Position numbers and translations under genes: made by a program
In this document: piece by piece, positions 11,405-24,409 of the stretch
Layout of the letters: every line of letters begins with the position of its first letter
Numbering within the stretch: position 1 is the stretch's first letter
Notes under the pieces: model-generated
What the model was told of the DNA's origin: nothing
What the model saw: the letters and a program-made list of their open reading frames with translations, nothing else
Databases searched by the model: none
NCBI GenBank assembly: GCA_029531795.1
Contig: JAPEIS010000004.1
Coordinates: 2,852,001 to 2,916,000 of the forward strand
Length of the DNA stretch: 64,000 nucleotides
Direction: 5' to 3'
Source of the DNA: Sclerotinia nivalis
Lineage: Eukaryota > Ascomycota > Leotiomycetes > Helotiales > Sclerotiniaceae

Positions 11405-14400
11405 ATGGTGGATATCAGAATCGATAAGAATTTATTTCAGGAACGATTATCGCATTTTATATCGGCTTGGAAAGCTGATAAGAGAGGAGGCGACGCGGTT
11501 TTCAATGGCGCAAATAGTATCTTGGTGTTGATGGGAAAGACTGAGGATGTGGCAAGCTTTCAGAAAAATAATGCGATTCATGTGAGTTTGCATTATCTGC
11601 GAGTAACTTCGCGAGGAAGTACAATGGGTGGGGTTTGAATGCTGATGAAGAAATAGTTTTGGTTATTAGGCTACGAGTTTCCTGCGACGCTATTCCTTTT
11701 CACAGTTGATACTTTATACATTGTGACAACGGCGAAGAAAGGTGGGTGGATGGTTAAATCATATGCGCCAGAGCTTGGAAGCTAATATTGGTATAGCGAA
11801 ACATTTGGAACCTTTGAAAGGTGGAAAGATCCCTCTCGAAGTCTTGGTCAGAGGCAAAGATGCGGCAGCCAACGAGAAGCTCTTCACAAAGATCACAGAT
11901 GTTATCAAGTCATCGGGGGTGAGTTAGATGTAATAGTATTCTGCGTATGGGGGTAGGTCTAACAAATATCTATTTACAGAAGAAAGTTGGAATTCTACCA
12001 AAAGATACATCCAATGGCCCTTTTATCGATGAGTGGAAGAAAGTCTATTCCGAGTTAAAGGATGTGGAAGAAGTGGATATTGCGCCGGCTCTATCTTCTG
12101 CAGCTTTGGCAGTGAAAGATGAGAATGAACTGGTAAGGCACTATACTAAGGTTGAAGAACTGACTGGTGCTGATACATTCTGCAGCGCGCTATGCGAAAT
12201 TCCTCGAAAGCATGCACTGCACTAATGAACCCATATTTCGTCGAAGAAATGTCAGGTATTCTAGATGAGGAGAAAAAGGTCAAGCACAGCGCCCTGGCCA
12301 ATAAAGTGGATGGCAAGTTGGACGACGCCAGATTTTGGACTTCCGTCGAGCTTCCTAACAAACAAAAAATGCCCAGCGACTTCGATTCCTCACAATTGGA
12401 CTGGACACATGGCCCTATCATACAGAGTGGTGGAAAGTACGACTTGAAGATGAGTGCCCAAGTTGATGATGAGTTGTTACATGCTGGTGTGATCATTTGT
12501 TCTATGGGTCTTCGATACAAGACTTACTGTTCCTTGATTGGCCGAACTTATCTTGTCGACCCAAATAAATCTCAGGAGAGCAACTACAAATTTCTATTAC
12601 AGGTTCACAATCTTGTCATGAAGGAAATTCGCGATGGTGCCCATGTCAAGGATATTTATGCCAAAGCTTTAGCTCTCATCAGAACAAAGAAGCCTGAGCT
12701 GGAGAAGCATTTCTTAAAGAATGTTGGAGCTGGTATTGGTATCGAAACACGGGACCCCACCTTACTTCTAAATGCCAAGAGCAACCGTATCTTGAAGGAC
12801 GGAATGACACTTTGTGTCACTACTGGATTCAACGACATCGAGAACAAGGATCCTCAAGATAAGAAGAGCAAGATTTACTCTTTAGTATTATCGGATACTG
12901 TTCGTGTGACTCAAGCGGAACCAGTTATTTTTACTGGCGATGCACCCTCGGAACTCGATGCGACCTCATTCTTTTTCAAGGATGAAGAAGATGAGCCTGC
13001 ACCAGAGCCAAAAGTCAGCAAGGCAAAGAAGGATTCGAGTGTTGGGGCTGTTGCAACCAAAAACATCACCAAGACAAAACTTCGGGCTGAACGGACAACT
13101 CAGGTTGATGAAGGTGCTGAAACCAGACGCCGTGAGCATCAAAAAGAGCTCGCAAGGAGGAAACATGCAGAGGGTCTTGCAAGGTTCGCTGAAGCTACTG
13201 GTGATCAAAATGGCGTCGCCGTTAAGAAATTCAAGAGATTCGAATCTTACAAGCGCGAGAATCAATTCCCTCCAAAGATCCGAGATCTTGCCATTGTCAT
13301 GGACGCAAAGAACTCGACAATTGTCTTGCCTATCATGGGCCGTCCAGTACCTTTCCACATTCAAACTATCAAGAATGCAAGTAAGAGTGATGAAGGTGAA
13401 TTTTCATACCTTCGAATCAACTTCTTGTCTCCTGGTCAAGGTGTTGGAAGAAAGGATGATCAACCTTTCGAGGATGCTTCAGCGCACTTTGTTAGAAGTT
13501 TGACATTCAGATCTCATGATGGAGATAGATTTCAAGAAATTGCCAATCAAATTGGTAACATGAAGAAAGATGCTGTTAAGCGTGAACAAGAGAAGAAGGA
13601 TATGGAAGATGTTGTTGAACAGGACAAACTGGTTGAGATCAGAAGTAAGTTTGCAAAATCGCAACCTGTTTATTTCATTGCTAACACATACAGATCGTCG
13701 ACCAATTGTTATGGATAACGTCTTCATTCGTCCAGCTATGGATGGTAAACGTGTACCAGGAAAGGTCGAAATTCATCAAAATGGTCTTCGATATCAATCC
13801 CCTTTGAATCTTCAACACCGGGTCGACATTCTCTTCAGCAATGTCAAACATCTTTTCTTCCAACCTTGTGATCATGAATTGATTGTTATCATCCATGTAC
13901 ATCTTAAGGATCCAATTTTGATTGGCAAGAAAAAGACCAAGGATGTTCAATTCTATCGCGAAGCTACTGACATCCAGTTTGATGAGACTGGAAACCGAAA
14001 GCGAAAGTATAGATATGGTGATGAGGAAGAATTTGAAGCAGAACAAGAAGAACGAAGACGTCGCGCTGACCTCGATCGTCAATTCAAAGCATTTGCGGAA
14101 AAGATTGCCGACGCTGGTAAGAATGAGAACGTTGATGTCGACGTACCTTTCCGTGAACTTGGTTTCAATGGTGTACCATTTAGGTCAAGCGTTTTCTGTC
14201 AACCTTCCACGGATTGTTTGGTTCAACTCACCGAACCACCTTTCATGGTCATCACTCTTGAGGATATTGAAATCGCTCATCTTGAACGTGTTCAATTCGG
14301 TCTTAAGAACTTTGATATGGTCTTCGTCTTTAAGGATTTCCATCGTGCTCCTTACCATATCAATACCATTCCTGTGGAATCACTCGAAAATGTTAAGGAA

Positions 14401-14793
14401 TGGTTAGATTCTGTTAATATTCCATTTTCCGAAGGACCTCTTAATTTGAATTGGCCAACAATTATGAAGACGGTAACAGCAGATCCACATGGATTTTTTG
14501 CCGATGGTGGATGGGGTTTCTTGGCAACTGAATCTGATGATGAGGGTGGCGATGAAGAAGATGAAGAATCAGCATTTGAGATCAGTGATAGTGAAATGGC
14601 GGCGAGTGAGGAGAGCTCAGAAGAAGATAGCGATTTCGATAGTAATGCAAGTGATGATGAAGGAGAAGAGGATAGTGAGGGAGAAAGTGAAGGTGAAGAT
14701 TGGGATGAATTGGAGAAGAAGGCTAAGAGAAAGGATATGGAAAGTGGATTGGAGGATGAAGAAGAAGCGCCAAAGAAAAAGAGAAAGCATTAA
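11405..14793 (+). CDS. SPT16: FACT histone chaperone subunit Spt16
   Basis: Six exons: 11405-11581, 11657-11741, 11797-11918, 11980-12132, 12186-13644 and 13694-14793 (introns 75, 55, 61, 53 and 49 bp); 1031 aa, the usual family length. Seen: N-terminal aminopeptidase-like domain ([46 protein letters not shown]), [31 protein letters not shown], the middle-domain phrase [20 protein letters not shown] with [14 protein letters not shown], and a very acidic C-tail of about 100 residues ending KKKRKH. Known: with Pob3, Spt16 disassembles and restores nucleosomes during transcription and replication; the peptidase-like fold is catalytically dead and binds histones. ATG at 11405 is chosen because the protein aligns with Spt16 from its first residues ([15 protein letters not shown]). 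Confidence 0.95.
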
Positions 14794-16105
14794 GCGAGAA
14801 ACTTTATGCAGACTTGTGGGTGCAAAGGGGTAGGCACTAGGGAAATAGAGGAAAATTGTGATAACAGGTAATGGGTTGGTATGATCTGCATAGCAGATTT
14901 TGAGGGATGAGATGAGATGAGATCTCGGATTCTTCATTGTATTTTTTGATCTTTGATTTTTGCCTATTAATATGGGGTTTGGGATTGAATGAATGACTTT
15001 TTGATTGATGAGGATGAGGATGAGGAATGATCCCGGGGAGGTATACAAATAAATAAATATCTTATGGAGTGTATTTCGGGGTTGTGGTGAAAAATATGAG
15101 GTATAAGACTGGAGACGGAGTGAAGGGCACCGGGGGAAAAGTAACTGGAAGATGAATTCAAAATTTTCGTACTTTGTTACTGCTTTTGTTTTTTTATGAT
15201 GTGATGTGATGATGGATGTATTCCTTCCATGGCTTTAAAAGAATTACATCTTCTTTTCCATCTTCATCTCTGTGTAGAGCTCCGTCTAGATTTTATCTGC
15301 CCCGAAATATTACATTATATTACATCACATCACATCCCATCCCACAAACAAACAAAACAAACATCTACAAATCCCTAAATCCCTAAATCAACCTTCCGAC
15401 TACACTCCTACAAAAAAGCAGCCTGCCTATATAACATCACATCACAACAACACTACATCACAACACATCACATCACATCACAATACGACATCCCAAATTC
15501 TATTCCCCAAACTCTCCACTCCCACCCAACGAGCAGCTGGTAAATCATCAGAAAAATCCCGGAGGATTTAGTCTTATATACGTACATACATATACATATT
15601 CATATCCATACAAAGGTACAAGCCCAGTCCCACGAACGTATGAACTAGATTTTGAAATGTTAAAGGAAAGGAAATGAGATGTGTATATGCAATAAATAAC
15701 ATTACGAGGCGAAGGTGAAAGGCATGAATGAATGAGGTGATGGAAGGGATGCAAAGTAGAGAGCTGAGACGGGAAAAAAAACATTCGGATTGAGTTCTGG
15801 TGTGTTGATTTGAGGAATTTGTTTATTTGGATTCATCTTTCCTCTTCACATGTCTATTTGGCCGTGGATCTGGGGGGGATCTATGTAGATGATTTAGCGG
15901 CACAATGGTATGTGGTATGTATAGCAGAAATCAAGTAGTCAAACATGATATAGCAAGCAATGGTGATAGAGATATATATCCACCACTTCGAGAAGTCCGG
16001 CGCTTGCGGAAGGGAAAGCACGGGGGATCGCTTTTATACTTCTCATTATCCAATCATAAAATGGCCTATTAGTATGGAAGTAACAATAGAAGTAGAAGAG
16101 ATTTT

Positions 16106-16700
16106 GTTGCATATGTCACATGCCGAGAATTCCTGGTGAGAAATAAGAGCTGTAGCAAGATTTGGTGTTTCTTTTATCAGTAGAAAGCTTGTTGCACGTC
16201 TCACTTCTGACTTTCCTGGTAATATCGAATCAGGTAATGTTTCGGAATAGCATTTCTTATGTATATCCCACCTCCGAATTCTCCTCTGGCCGTTTGACGG
16301 TAGTAGGCATGTATACATCCAATCCGATCCAGTGCATCATATCGCCACTACTAGAAATACTTTTGTTGCACATCTCACCTCCGAAAGTTCCCATCAATTG
16401 AGATTCATGGCAAGATAAGATCAATTATCGCCAGAGCGAAAATCGGTTGCATATCTCACCCCGAGACTTCCCATTGCAGATTTAAAAATTGTGGCAAAAT
16501 TCAATATTTCTTGTCCCCAGGACCATTTGTTGCCTATTCATTTTCGGACTTCCCGGGAACAAATCGGACTACATAAGAAAGAGAGACACCAACTGAATCT
16601 ATAAGATTTGATAGACGTTTTGTTGCACATCGTATTTTTCCGGGACTTCCGGTGGTATGTGGTTGTTACCTTCAGGTCAATATTGTGGCAAATGAATATA
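16106..16700 (+). repeat. Degenerate ~85-bp tandem repeat array
   Basis: The phrase GTTGCAyATCTCACyTCCGrGACTTCCC, or a clear variant, recurs at 16106, 16191, (weakly) 16258, 16365, 16446, 16529 and 16622, with spacings of 85, about 174 for two units, 81, 83 and 93 bp. A second phrase, TGTGGCAArATTCAATATTTCTT or variants, follows inside several units (about 16151, 16408, 16490, 16685). The units are diverged by substitutions and small indels, so this is an old array. It is not coding. I do not recognise the family. Confidence 0.7.
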
Positions 16701-18507
16701 GCAAGAAGGCAAAAGGTTGTGTTAAACGGAGAAAATTAAAACTTGAGGGGAGTGACACGAATTGCCGTGGATGGAATATCTTGTTGAGAGGATTTACTCA
16801 ATCGAGGACTTTCGAAGAGATGGGTCACGTGGACGTATGTTTCACTCATATACACGACCAGAAACTTTTGAGGATTGTTGATAGTCTGTTCACGTCTAAA
16901 CTCGAGCCATTGAACGGATATCCAAAAAAAAAAATTTGGATGTTTTGAAGAAAAAATGACTCGATATTTGGGGTCCCTACTTTGATTTGCGGTCAAGTAT
17001 TCCAGTATACAGCCGCTGCAATGACCTTGAGTAAAGTCACCGATAATTATTCGAGTGTGCTTATGGCCCGGTCCATCTGTAGGGAATGAATGTTTCCTTT
17101 CACGAGTTCAATTGAAGTCTAATTCCATTTATGGTAGAAAACAACCATTTGATAATAAAAAATCCAAAAATAAATCATCTCGTAACGTAATTTGGATTTT
17201 CCTCATCAAACAAACTATTGATGTCGTCGTAATCAATTTATCCATGTAATACTCCATACCGGTATTGAACTTTTTGTGCTGTTCATAACTCCACCTGAGC
17301 ATAAGCTTTCAGGGGTGCCATCCAGGCCGTTCCTTGAAGAGAAATACTGGGCCAGAACCTGCTAAACATTTGGCCATGGGCAAAATAATGAATGAATATG
17401 AACGGTATGAACAACTTCAAAAGGGGTCTGGGCCTTGATTCGTTGAACTTTCTGGAGACTATCAAATGTGAAGAAATGAACTCTTATAATAATAGAAATT
17501 GGTATTGGGATAGGAAATTGGAACACGGAGGATGAAATGAAGAGGTTTCATACCCTTTTTATATCGTTGTATTTGACATGATAAAACTGACTTTCCTTAT
17601 AAGATTCTAGAATCCTTCTAATCTTTGGAAATGAATGTGATTTCTCCGGCCTAGATGAATCAAAGATTAACACAAGACATTTCAAGGATCGAGAAGGATT
17701 TTGATTAGCTCTCTTCTTCCTTTACCGAAATGAAGACGTTCAAACCAAAGGAAAATAATCGGAATAAGAATAGAATCAAATGTATGATGTGAGTTTACCA
17801 ATCGGGGTACCATGGAAACATATTGAATGAATCAGATCGGAGAAATCAATGCGCTTTATTATACTATAAAAGGTTGGATGATTTGATTGATTTTTGATTG
17901 AACGTTCGGACGATCAAAAATTGTTCCTGCGTTTCTACCAAGAAAGCTTGAATGAGTGATACTAGCTAGGTACTAGTTATCGTACATACATGTATATATG
18001 GAATATAAAACATATGATTGGATAAATTATGGAGCAATGAAGGATTGTACGAGGGTCAAAATGTGTCGACTTCTGTATGCATACGCAAGCGACCAAAAAA
18101 AACCAATGCAGGTCCCAGAATGCAAAAGCCATCGTGATCTTTTGGTTGGTCCATAAATTCTTTCCCACGGGATTCCCCTTTTTCAGTGATATTTGATTGA
18201 TTCTGGCACAAGTTGGTTCTTTTTTGCCCCAGACCCAGAGAGTCCAAGAAATCCCCAGAATAATTCTTACTTGGCATTTGTGTTTACTCTGTAATAATCA
18301 TGACTCAAACTAGAAAAAGAAAAGGCCAAGGTTCAATCCCCTGGAAATGGATATTTGGCTGGAGAATTGAAGGAGATAGGTGGATCGAAACGAGAGCAAA
18401 AGAAGTTGGCGCTTTCTATGCGGGTATGCCGGTATGCGGGTAAGCCATCGGTCGGTCGACTTCTACCATTTTACCATATTGGATGATCTGGATTTGACGA
18501 ACCATAT

Positions 18508-18547
18508 CCTAGTTAATCCTAGTTAGCCCTAGTTAATCCTAGTTGAT
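18508..18547 (+). repeat. Four 10-bp direct repeats (CCTAGTTAAT-like) upstream of eglC
   Basis: Units CCTAGTTAAT, CCTAGTTAGC, CCTAGTTAAT and CCTAGTTGAT follow each other without a gap at 18508, 18518, 18528 and 18538. The 10-bp period is close to one helical turn. The array lies about 410 bp before the eglC start codon, so it could be a cluster of protein-binding sites; that is inference. Confidence 0.75.
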
Positions 18548-18921
18548 CCAATCAATACCACTTCATCCTAGAATTGAAACCCCCAGTTTTTCCTTGCAAG
18601 GTAGTCACCCCCAATAAATATGAGGGATTGAAGCTTTTCTCTTCTTCCCATTCCAGACCTTCTTTCCCTTTCCTCTCTCTTTAACACCAAGGTAGATAAT
18701 TCCAAGTCTCTCCTTCCTCTACTAAGATTTTTTTCAAAATCGTTCCTTCTTTTAATATACTACGACCATCGACTCAATTCCATCTTTTGTTGAGCTCATC
18801 GATTTTCGACTTCTTCTATTCACTCACTCATCATAATCCATCAATTTTCGACTTATTCTCTCTTAATTGTGGAATTCATCAATCAAATTACCAAACATCA
18901 TCCATTCGCTGATTAACATAT

Positions 18922-18942
18922 CAACAACAACAACAACAACAA
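18922..18942 (+). repeat. CAA repeat in eglC 5' leader
   Basis: Seven CAA triplets end 16 bp before the eglC start codon. Such unstructured CAA-rich leaders are common in well-translated fungal mRNAs. Confidence 0.7.
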
Positions 18943-18958
18943 TACAATAATAATCATC

Positions 18959-20417
18959 ATGCTCTCAAAGACTCTTTTCGCCATTGCGGCTTCGCTTTCA
19001 ACAGCATCTGCTGTTAACCAAGGTTTCAATTATGGTGCAACAAACGCAGATGGATCTTACAGAGTTCAATCGGATTTCCAAGCTGCTTTCGAGGCTGCCA
19101 ACTCTCTGGTTGGTACCTCTGGTTTCACCAGTGCCAGATTATACACCATGCTCGTAAGTCCTCAGAATCTTTCTTGACCTTCTGGATACTGACAATTTGT
19201 ACAGCAAGGTTCTACCACTGGACCAACTTCAGCTATCCCAGCCGCTATTGCCTCGGATACAACTCTTCTCCTTGGTTTATGGGCGTCCGGCGGAGCTGCC
19301 GGATTTACTGCTGAGGTCAACGCGCTCAAGACAGCCATCACAAAATATGGTTCCGATTTCACAAGCCGTGTCGTTGGTATCTCTGTAGGATCCGAGGATT
19401 TATACAGAAACTCCCCAACTGGTATCGCTGCCAAGGCTGGATACGGTGCCAACCCTGCCGACCTTGTCGACTACATCAAGCAAGTTAGAGACGCAATTTC
19501 TGGTACTGCTTTGAGTGGAGCTTCCATCGGACATGTTGATACTTGGACTTCTTGGGTCAACGGATCTAACAGTGCTGTTGCAGAGGCTCTTGACTGGGTT
19601 GGAATGGATGCGTAAGTTTCCCAATTCTTTCATTGCCCTTCATGACTAACAAATCATTTACAGTTACCCATACTTCCAAGATACTGAGGCAAATGGAGTC
19701 AGTGAAGGAAAGTCTCTGTTCAATGCCGCATTGGCCGCTACACAATCCGCTACCGGAAAGACCGTTTGGGTTACTGAGACTGGATGGCCCGTCACTGGTG
19801 CTACTGCTGGTGATGGTGTTGCAAGCACTGCTAACGCCAAGACATACTGGGATGATGTTGGATGCCCTAACTTCGGAAAGATCAACATGTACTGGTACAC
19901 TCTTCAGGATCAAAATGCTGCTAGCTCCGTTACTCCATCTTTCGGTATCGTTGGTAGCACTTTGAGCACCACTCCATTGTTCGATCTCAGCTGTTCCAAC
20001 ACCACATCAAGCAGCTCATCTACTGCTTCTTCTAAGGCTACCAGTGGTCTTGCATCATCTCTCGCATCTGCCGCCACTGGAGGATCTGTCGCTTCCACCG
20101 GCAGTGGTCTTTCTCCTTCTGGTATGGGAGCCGGTATCTCTGCTGTCTCTGGTGCTGCTTCCCCAACTGGAACAGGCTCAGCCGGCTCCTCATCTGGTGG
20201 ATCAACTAACGGTACTTACACTGCTTCTACTCTTAGATCTGCATCAGGCTCAAGTGCTACAGGAACATCCACCTCAGGATCGTCTGGGTCTGGATCCGGA
20301 TCTGGATCTTCGGGATCCTCTTCTTCCCCATCCTCATCCACCGGTGGTGCAGCATCCCTTACGGGATCCGTTGCTCTAGCCCTTGGAGCCGTCTTTGCCG
20401 TTGCAGCTGCTTTGTAA
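18959..20417 (+). CDS. eglC: GPI-anchored GH17 glucan endo-1,3-beta-glucosidase (EglC-like)
   Basis: Three exons: 18959-19153, 19205-19611 and 19664-20417; introns 51 and 52 bp; 451 aa. Seen: signal peptide (about residues 1-18, ending STASA), GH17 domain with [24 protein letters not shown] (acid/base E129) and VTETGWP (nucleophile E239), then [26 protein letters not shown], a Ser/Thr/Gly-rich low-complexity stalk of ~110 residues, and a hydrophobic C-terminus ([16 protein letters not shown]) typical of a GPI signal. Known: Aspergillus EglC is a cell-wall beta-1,3-glucanase with the same architecture. Inferred: wall-attached glucan remodelling. The CAA-rich leader just before the ATG supports this start. 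The next gene downstream is another GPI-type wall enzyme. Confidence 0.93.
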
Positions 20418-22723
20418 ATGAAATAAGTTGTGTTTATGGGAAGAATGAGCGGTTTGCTTCAAATGGGTAGCATTAAAATGGGAGAATTATGGTTGTTTGG
20501 CTTTTGCTTTTACTTTGCGGCATCTTTTTTTTTGGTGGTGGATTAATACCACAATGACGCGATAGATGGAGTTTTTACATTAAACAAACATGACTTTGAG
20601 TGGATTTATTGTTAAAATAGACAATGAGACACTCCTTTTAACAAACAAATGAAAAGTATTGAACTTAAATGAATCTTCACGGTTTTGAGGAATATAATGG
20701 TGCTTATGTGCTTTTCCGTTTATGATAACTTTTGGGATGCATGTATCATTAGATAGATGAAGATTCTCGGTTCGAGATATCGAGTAAATGCTACATTACC
20801 CTCTCATTTAAGAGTACTTGGGTTTTATCGAATAATTCTACGTCACCAAATGCCACGCCATGCCATGCCCTTCGACAATGAATCAAGTGTCGTCATAATC
20901 TAACATCTCCACATTCCTTCTGGAATGGTGAAACGTGCGTAGACGTAGATCTCCATTCCATTCCAGACGGGGAAGCGGGAACCTACGGAGTGCAGTACTT
21001 GTGGATTGATAGCGGACTTGGCGTGAGGAGGGGAGAGGGTAATTAATTGTAGGGCTGGTTGTGGAGATGGATGAGGGATGAAGGGGGATAGAGAGATGGA
21101 TGGATGGATGGGTTATGGAGAGGAGTGAAGGATGGGAGAGGGATGAGGGATGGGGATGAGGGATGGGCATGGGGTATGGAGAAGGATGAACGGGTTTGAG
21201 ACTTTGGTGGATATATGAGATATGAGATATGAGATTTATTTTGTTTGTACTGGTTATTGTATATTGTTTATTGGATATAGGGTTTGTTGGTTTTTGAGGA
21301 GGGAAGAGATACGAAGGTGAGCGCGTAGGTAGGTCGGGTTAGAAAAATGGTGGGTGGTATGACTGATGAAGAATTGTTTGTAAATATCAATTGTAGGAAT
21401 TAATAAGTATAATTAATATATTATCTCCGACTGATCTGAGTTGCAATTGAGGATTTTGCAATGTTACTATTTTTGCGCGAGCGATGGGATGGGTACTAGT
21501 TAATTAACAGGACGGGAGTGAAGTCTTAAGCCTAAGTTTTGTTTACTTTCAAGCTTCAAACTTCACGAACCATCTTCTTTGACAGTGGGATACTGGTGTA
21601 AATCAATTGAAATACATACCCAATGAATACTCTGTAAATATTCATGCGATAAACCCCGCCTGCTCCACAGCTTTATCGCTATGTAGGTACTCGAGTACGG
21701 AGTGCTCCATATGATTATCATTCATACCCGCTGAAAAAAGTTTTAAGGTGTGCTGATAATGAATGCTATAGCCTGGATATGTTTAGATAGAGATAAGCTT
21801 ATTGGTGTGGGCTGGATTGGACCTAAGTGCATGGACAAGAATTTTTTGGGCTTCTTGGCTAGGCTTGGGGTTTTGGGTGAGTCGATGTGGAAAAGCTTGA
21901 GGGTTATGGATGGGCTTGGAAAAGCTTTTTTGTATGTTGGGTGTTGGATGTTGGATATTTGGTACCTAGGTATATATTATGTTCATGATGGATTGAATGT
22001 AAATGACTGAAATGAATGACGCTCCGCTGGCCCTCTGGGAGCCACTGCCGTGGAGGCAGAATATTTTCAATGTGTTGTAATCTTGTATCTTCGGGCGCAG
22101 CGAGCTATGGGGGTTTGGGGGTTTGCCCCCATTGATAATTGATAGGATGAATACATGAATTTTGGATGAAATGTTCTAGAGATAATGGATGATACTCATT
22201 TTTCAACGTCGTATTGAAACTTTCGTGATATGAAATTGGATGAGAGGCTGTGCCTATAAGGAAGGTTAAAAATCCATTCAGCAGCAAATGGAAAGAGAAA
22301 GCGCTACAAGAACCTTGTTTTTTTATTATTTATCCTCAAATGAATTTATCCAATAGCCTTACTATCATCCGATTTCTGAAATAAGACCTTGATCTACAAA
22401 CTCTCCCACTACAACCAATCTTCTTCTTCCTCTTCCTCGTCTCTCTTCCTTTACTCTATCGCACCTCTCATCTCACTTTATTGTCATTTACTTCTAAGGT
22501 CTTTCAAATGACTTGCGCTCTATATTGATGTATTATCATCATAAGGAGAATTGTAAATAGAAGTATTTGACGTCCATTCGTTTCTTGATTGATTGAAATT
22601 TTTTGAAGATATCCTAAGATTGGGTGAATCCTTCAACTCTTAAGGATCAAGAACTCTTCACCATCAGCTCTCCAATACATACAAACATCACACAGTTTTT
22701 ACAAATACATAACCTGCGACAAG
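20418..22723. other. Intergenic between the two wall-enzyme genes
   Basis: 2.3 kb without a supported gene. It includes G-rich GGAT-type simple repeats at about 21060-21180, ATGAGAT repeats near 21215-21236, a TACGGAGT word at 21696-21703, a GC-rich structured island at about 22018-22130 (own entry), and a CT-rich promoter stretch at about 22405-22500 before the GH76 gene. Confidence 0.6.
22018..22130. other. GC-rich patch with hairpin potential
   Basis: In an AT-rich intergenic region this patch carries adjacent inverted repeats: TGGC/GCCA around 22028-22044, CTGCC/GGCAG at 22045-22049 and 22055-22059, and GGGGG/CCCCC at 22117-22121 and 22126-22130. Between them the sequence returns to AT-rich. 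It could be the end of an old mobile element or a small RNA; nothing further identifies it. Confidence 0.4.
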
Positions 22724-24409
22724 ATGCTTCCCACTTTCGCTTTACCAGCTGCAACAGCGGTTCTATTCGGTTCTTTGATGGTTAATGCTGAGATTCAATT
22801 AAATATAGATGATGAAAGTATGTGTGCATCAACGGCCTTTCGCTCCATGGATTCCAATTAACTAACTAATCCTTCTTTTCTTCAATATAGCCTCAATAAA
22901 GAATGCGGCTGCTACGATCGCATACGATATGATGACATATTATAAGGGAAATCAATCAGGAGGGATACCGGGAGTTTTACCTGGACCTCCACCAAATCCT
23001 TCTTGGGGTTGTAAGTTTAGGATCTTTCCTTTTCTTTCCGGACTTGCGCGCAAAAGCAAATACGATATCAAGAAGAAATTTCGAACTGATTAAAATTCGT
23101 TGTCTAGACTATTGGTGGGAATCTGGTGCAATGTGGGGGTCTCTTATCGATTATTGGTATTATACTGGGGATTCATCTTATAATGATGATGCGATGGCGG
23201 GGATTCAATGGCAGACTGGGGCAAATAATGATATGATGCCTGCGAATTGGTCACAGTCTATGGGAAATGATGATCAAGGTTTTTGGGGAATGACAGCTAT
23301 GAGTGCAGCGGAATCGAAATTCCCGGATCCTCCTGCTGGAAGACCAGGTTGGTTGGCTTTAGCTCAAGCGGTTTTCAATACTCAAGCAGTGAGAGTTGAT
23401 AATGCTACTTGTGGTGGAGGGTGAGTTCTTGTGTTTTTGCGATTGGGTAATGCGCAAGACTAATTATTGATAGTTTACGTTGGCAAGTTTATCCATACCT
23501 TACAGGATACGATTATAAGAACTCGATCGCAAATGGGTGTTTCTTCAATATTGGGGCGAGACTCGCGAGATATACGAACAACGAAACATACGCTCAGTAT
23601 GCCGAAGAAACATGGAATTGGGTCACAAATGTTGGATACATGGACAAGAATTATAATATTTATGATGGTGCTCACATTGAAAAGAATTGTACGGATATTA
23701 ACAAGGTTCAATTCTCTTATAATTCGGGGGTTTATTTACTTGGTGCAGCAACCATGTACAATCATGTATGTTCTTTTCTCTTCTCTCCCGCCTCTGATTC
23801 CTTGTCCTAAAAAAAATATGTAAACTAACATACAAATAGACGAATGGCTCCGAAATTTGGAGAGAACGTGTTGATGGACTTCTCAACGCTACCTTTACGA
23901 ACTTCTTTCCCACTGGTGACATCGCCTACGAAATCGCATGCGAAGCAAAGCTTTCATGTACAACTGATATGTTTTCCTTTAAAGCATACCTCACCCGCTG
24001 GTTGGCCGCAACGACAAAAATGGCACCTTACACTTATGAAAAAATTATGCCATATCTAAGGGCATCTGCAGTTGCAGCTGCACAACAATGTTCTGGTTCA
24101 AGTCCATTCAATGGTAGAACATGTGGATTAAGTTGGAGTAAAGGGTCTGAATGGGATGGAACCTCTGGAGTCGGACAGCAAATGGCAGCCATGAGTGTGA
24201 TATTTGCAAATTTGGTTCAGAAAACTCAAGCTCCTGTTACGAATAGTACGGGAGGAACAAGTGTGGGAAATAGTGCGGCAGGAAGTGGTAGTACGAGTAG
24301 TTTGGATCCGGTCGAACCACCGAATATGGGGGATAGAGTGGGTGCCGGAATTGTTACTACGGTTGTGCTTCTGGGGATGACGGCGATGTTTGGGTGGATG
24401 AGTTTCTAG
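22724..24409 (+). CDS. GH76 mannan endo-1,6-alpha-mannosidase, DFG5/DCW1 type
   Basis: Five exons: 22724-22817, 22891-23010, 23108-23420, 23474-23765 and 23840-24409; introns 73, 97, 53 and 74 bp; 462 aa. Seen: signal peptide (about residues 1-22), GH76 phrases [42 protein letters not shown] (probable catalytic Asp pair D126/D127), [43 protein letters not shown], and a C-terminal Ser/Gly-rich linker followed by a hydrophobic GPI-type tail. Known: yeast Dfg5 and Dcw1 are essential as a pair and are thought to transfer GPI proteins into the wall glucan. Inferred: the same role here. The short first exons are supported by matching phase at each junction. Confidence 0.92.

Larger units (their letters stand above)
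14794..18958. other. Gene-free 4.2 kb region
   Basis: No gene supported. Contents: probable SPT16 3' UTR; GATGA/CATCA microsatellite-like patches (about 14905-14925, 15190-15215, 15318-15490); a degenerate tandem repeat at 16106-16700 (own entry); four 10-bp repeats at 18508-18547 (own entry); and the EglC promoter and leader, which ends in a CAA-rich run at 18922-18942 just before the start codon. Confidence 0.6.

Noticed and set aside
18320..18335. GGTTCAATCCC, which resembles a tRNA B box
   Set aside because: No matching A box or acceptor stem at the right distance, and no cloverleaf can be drawn.
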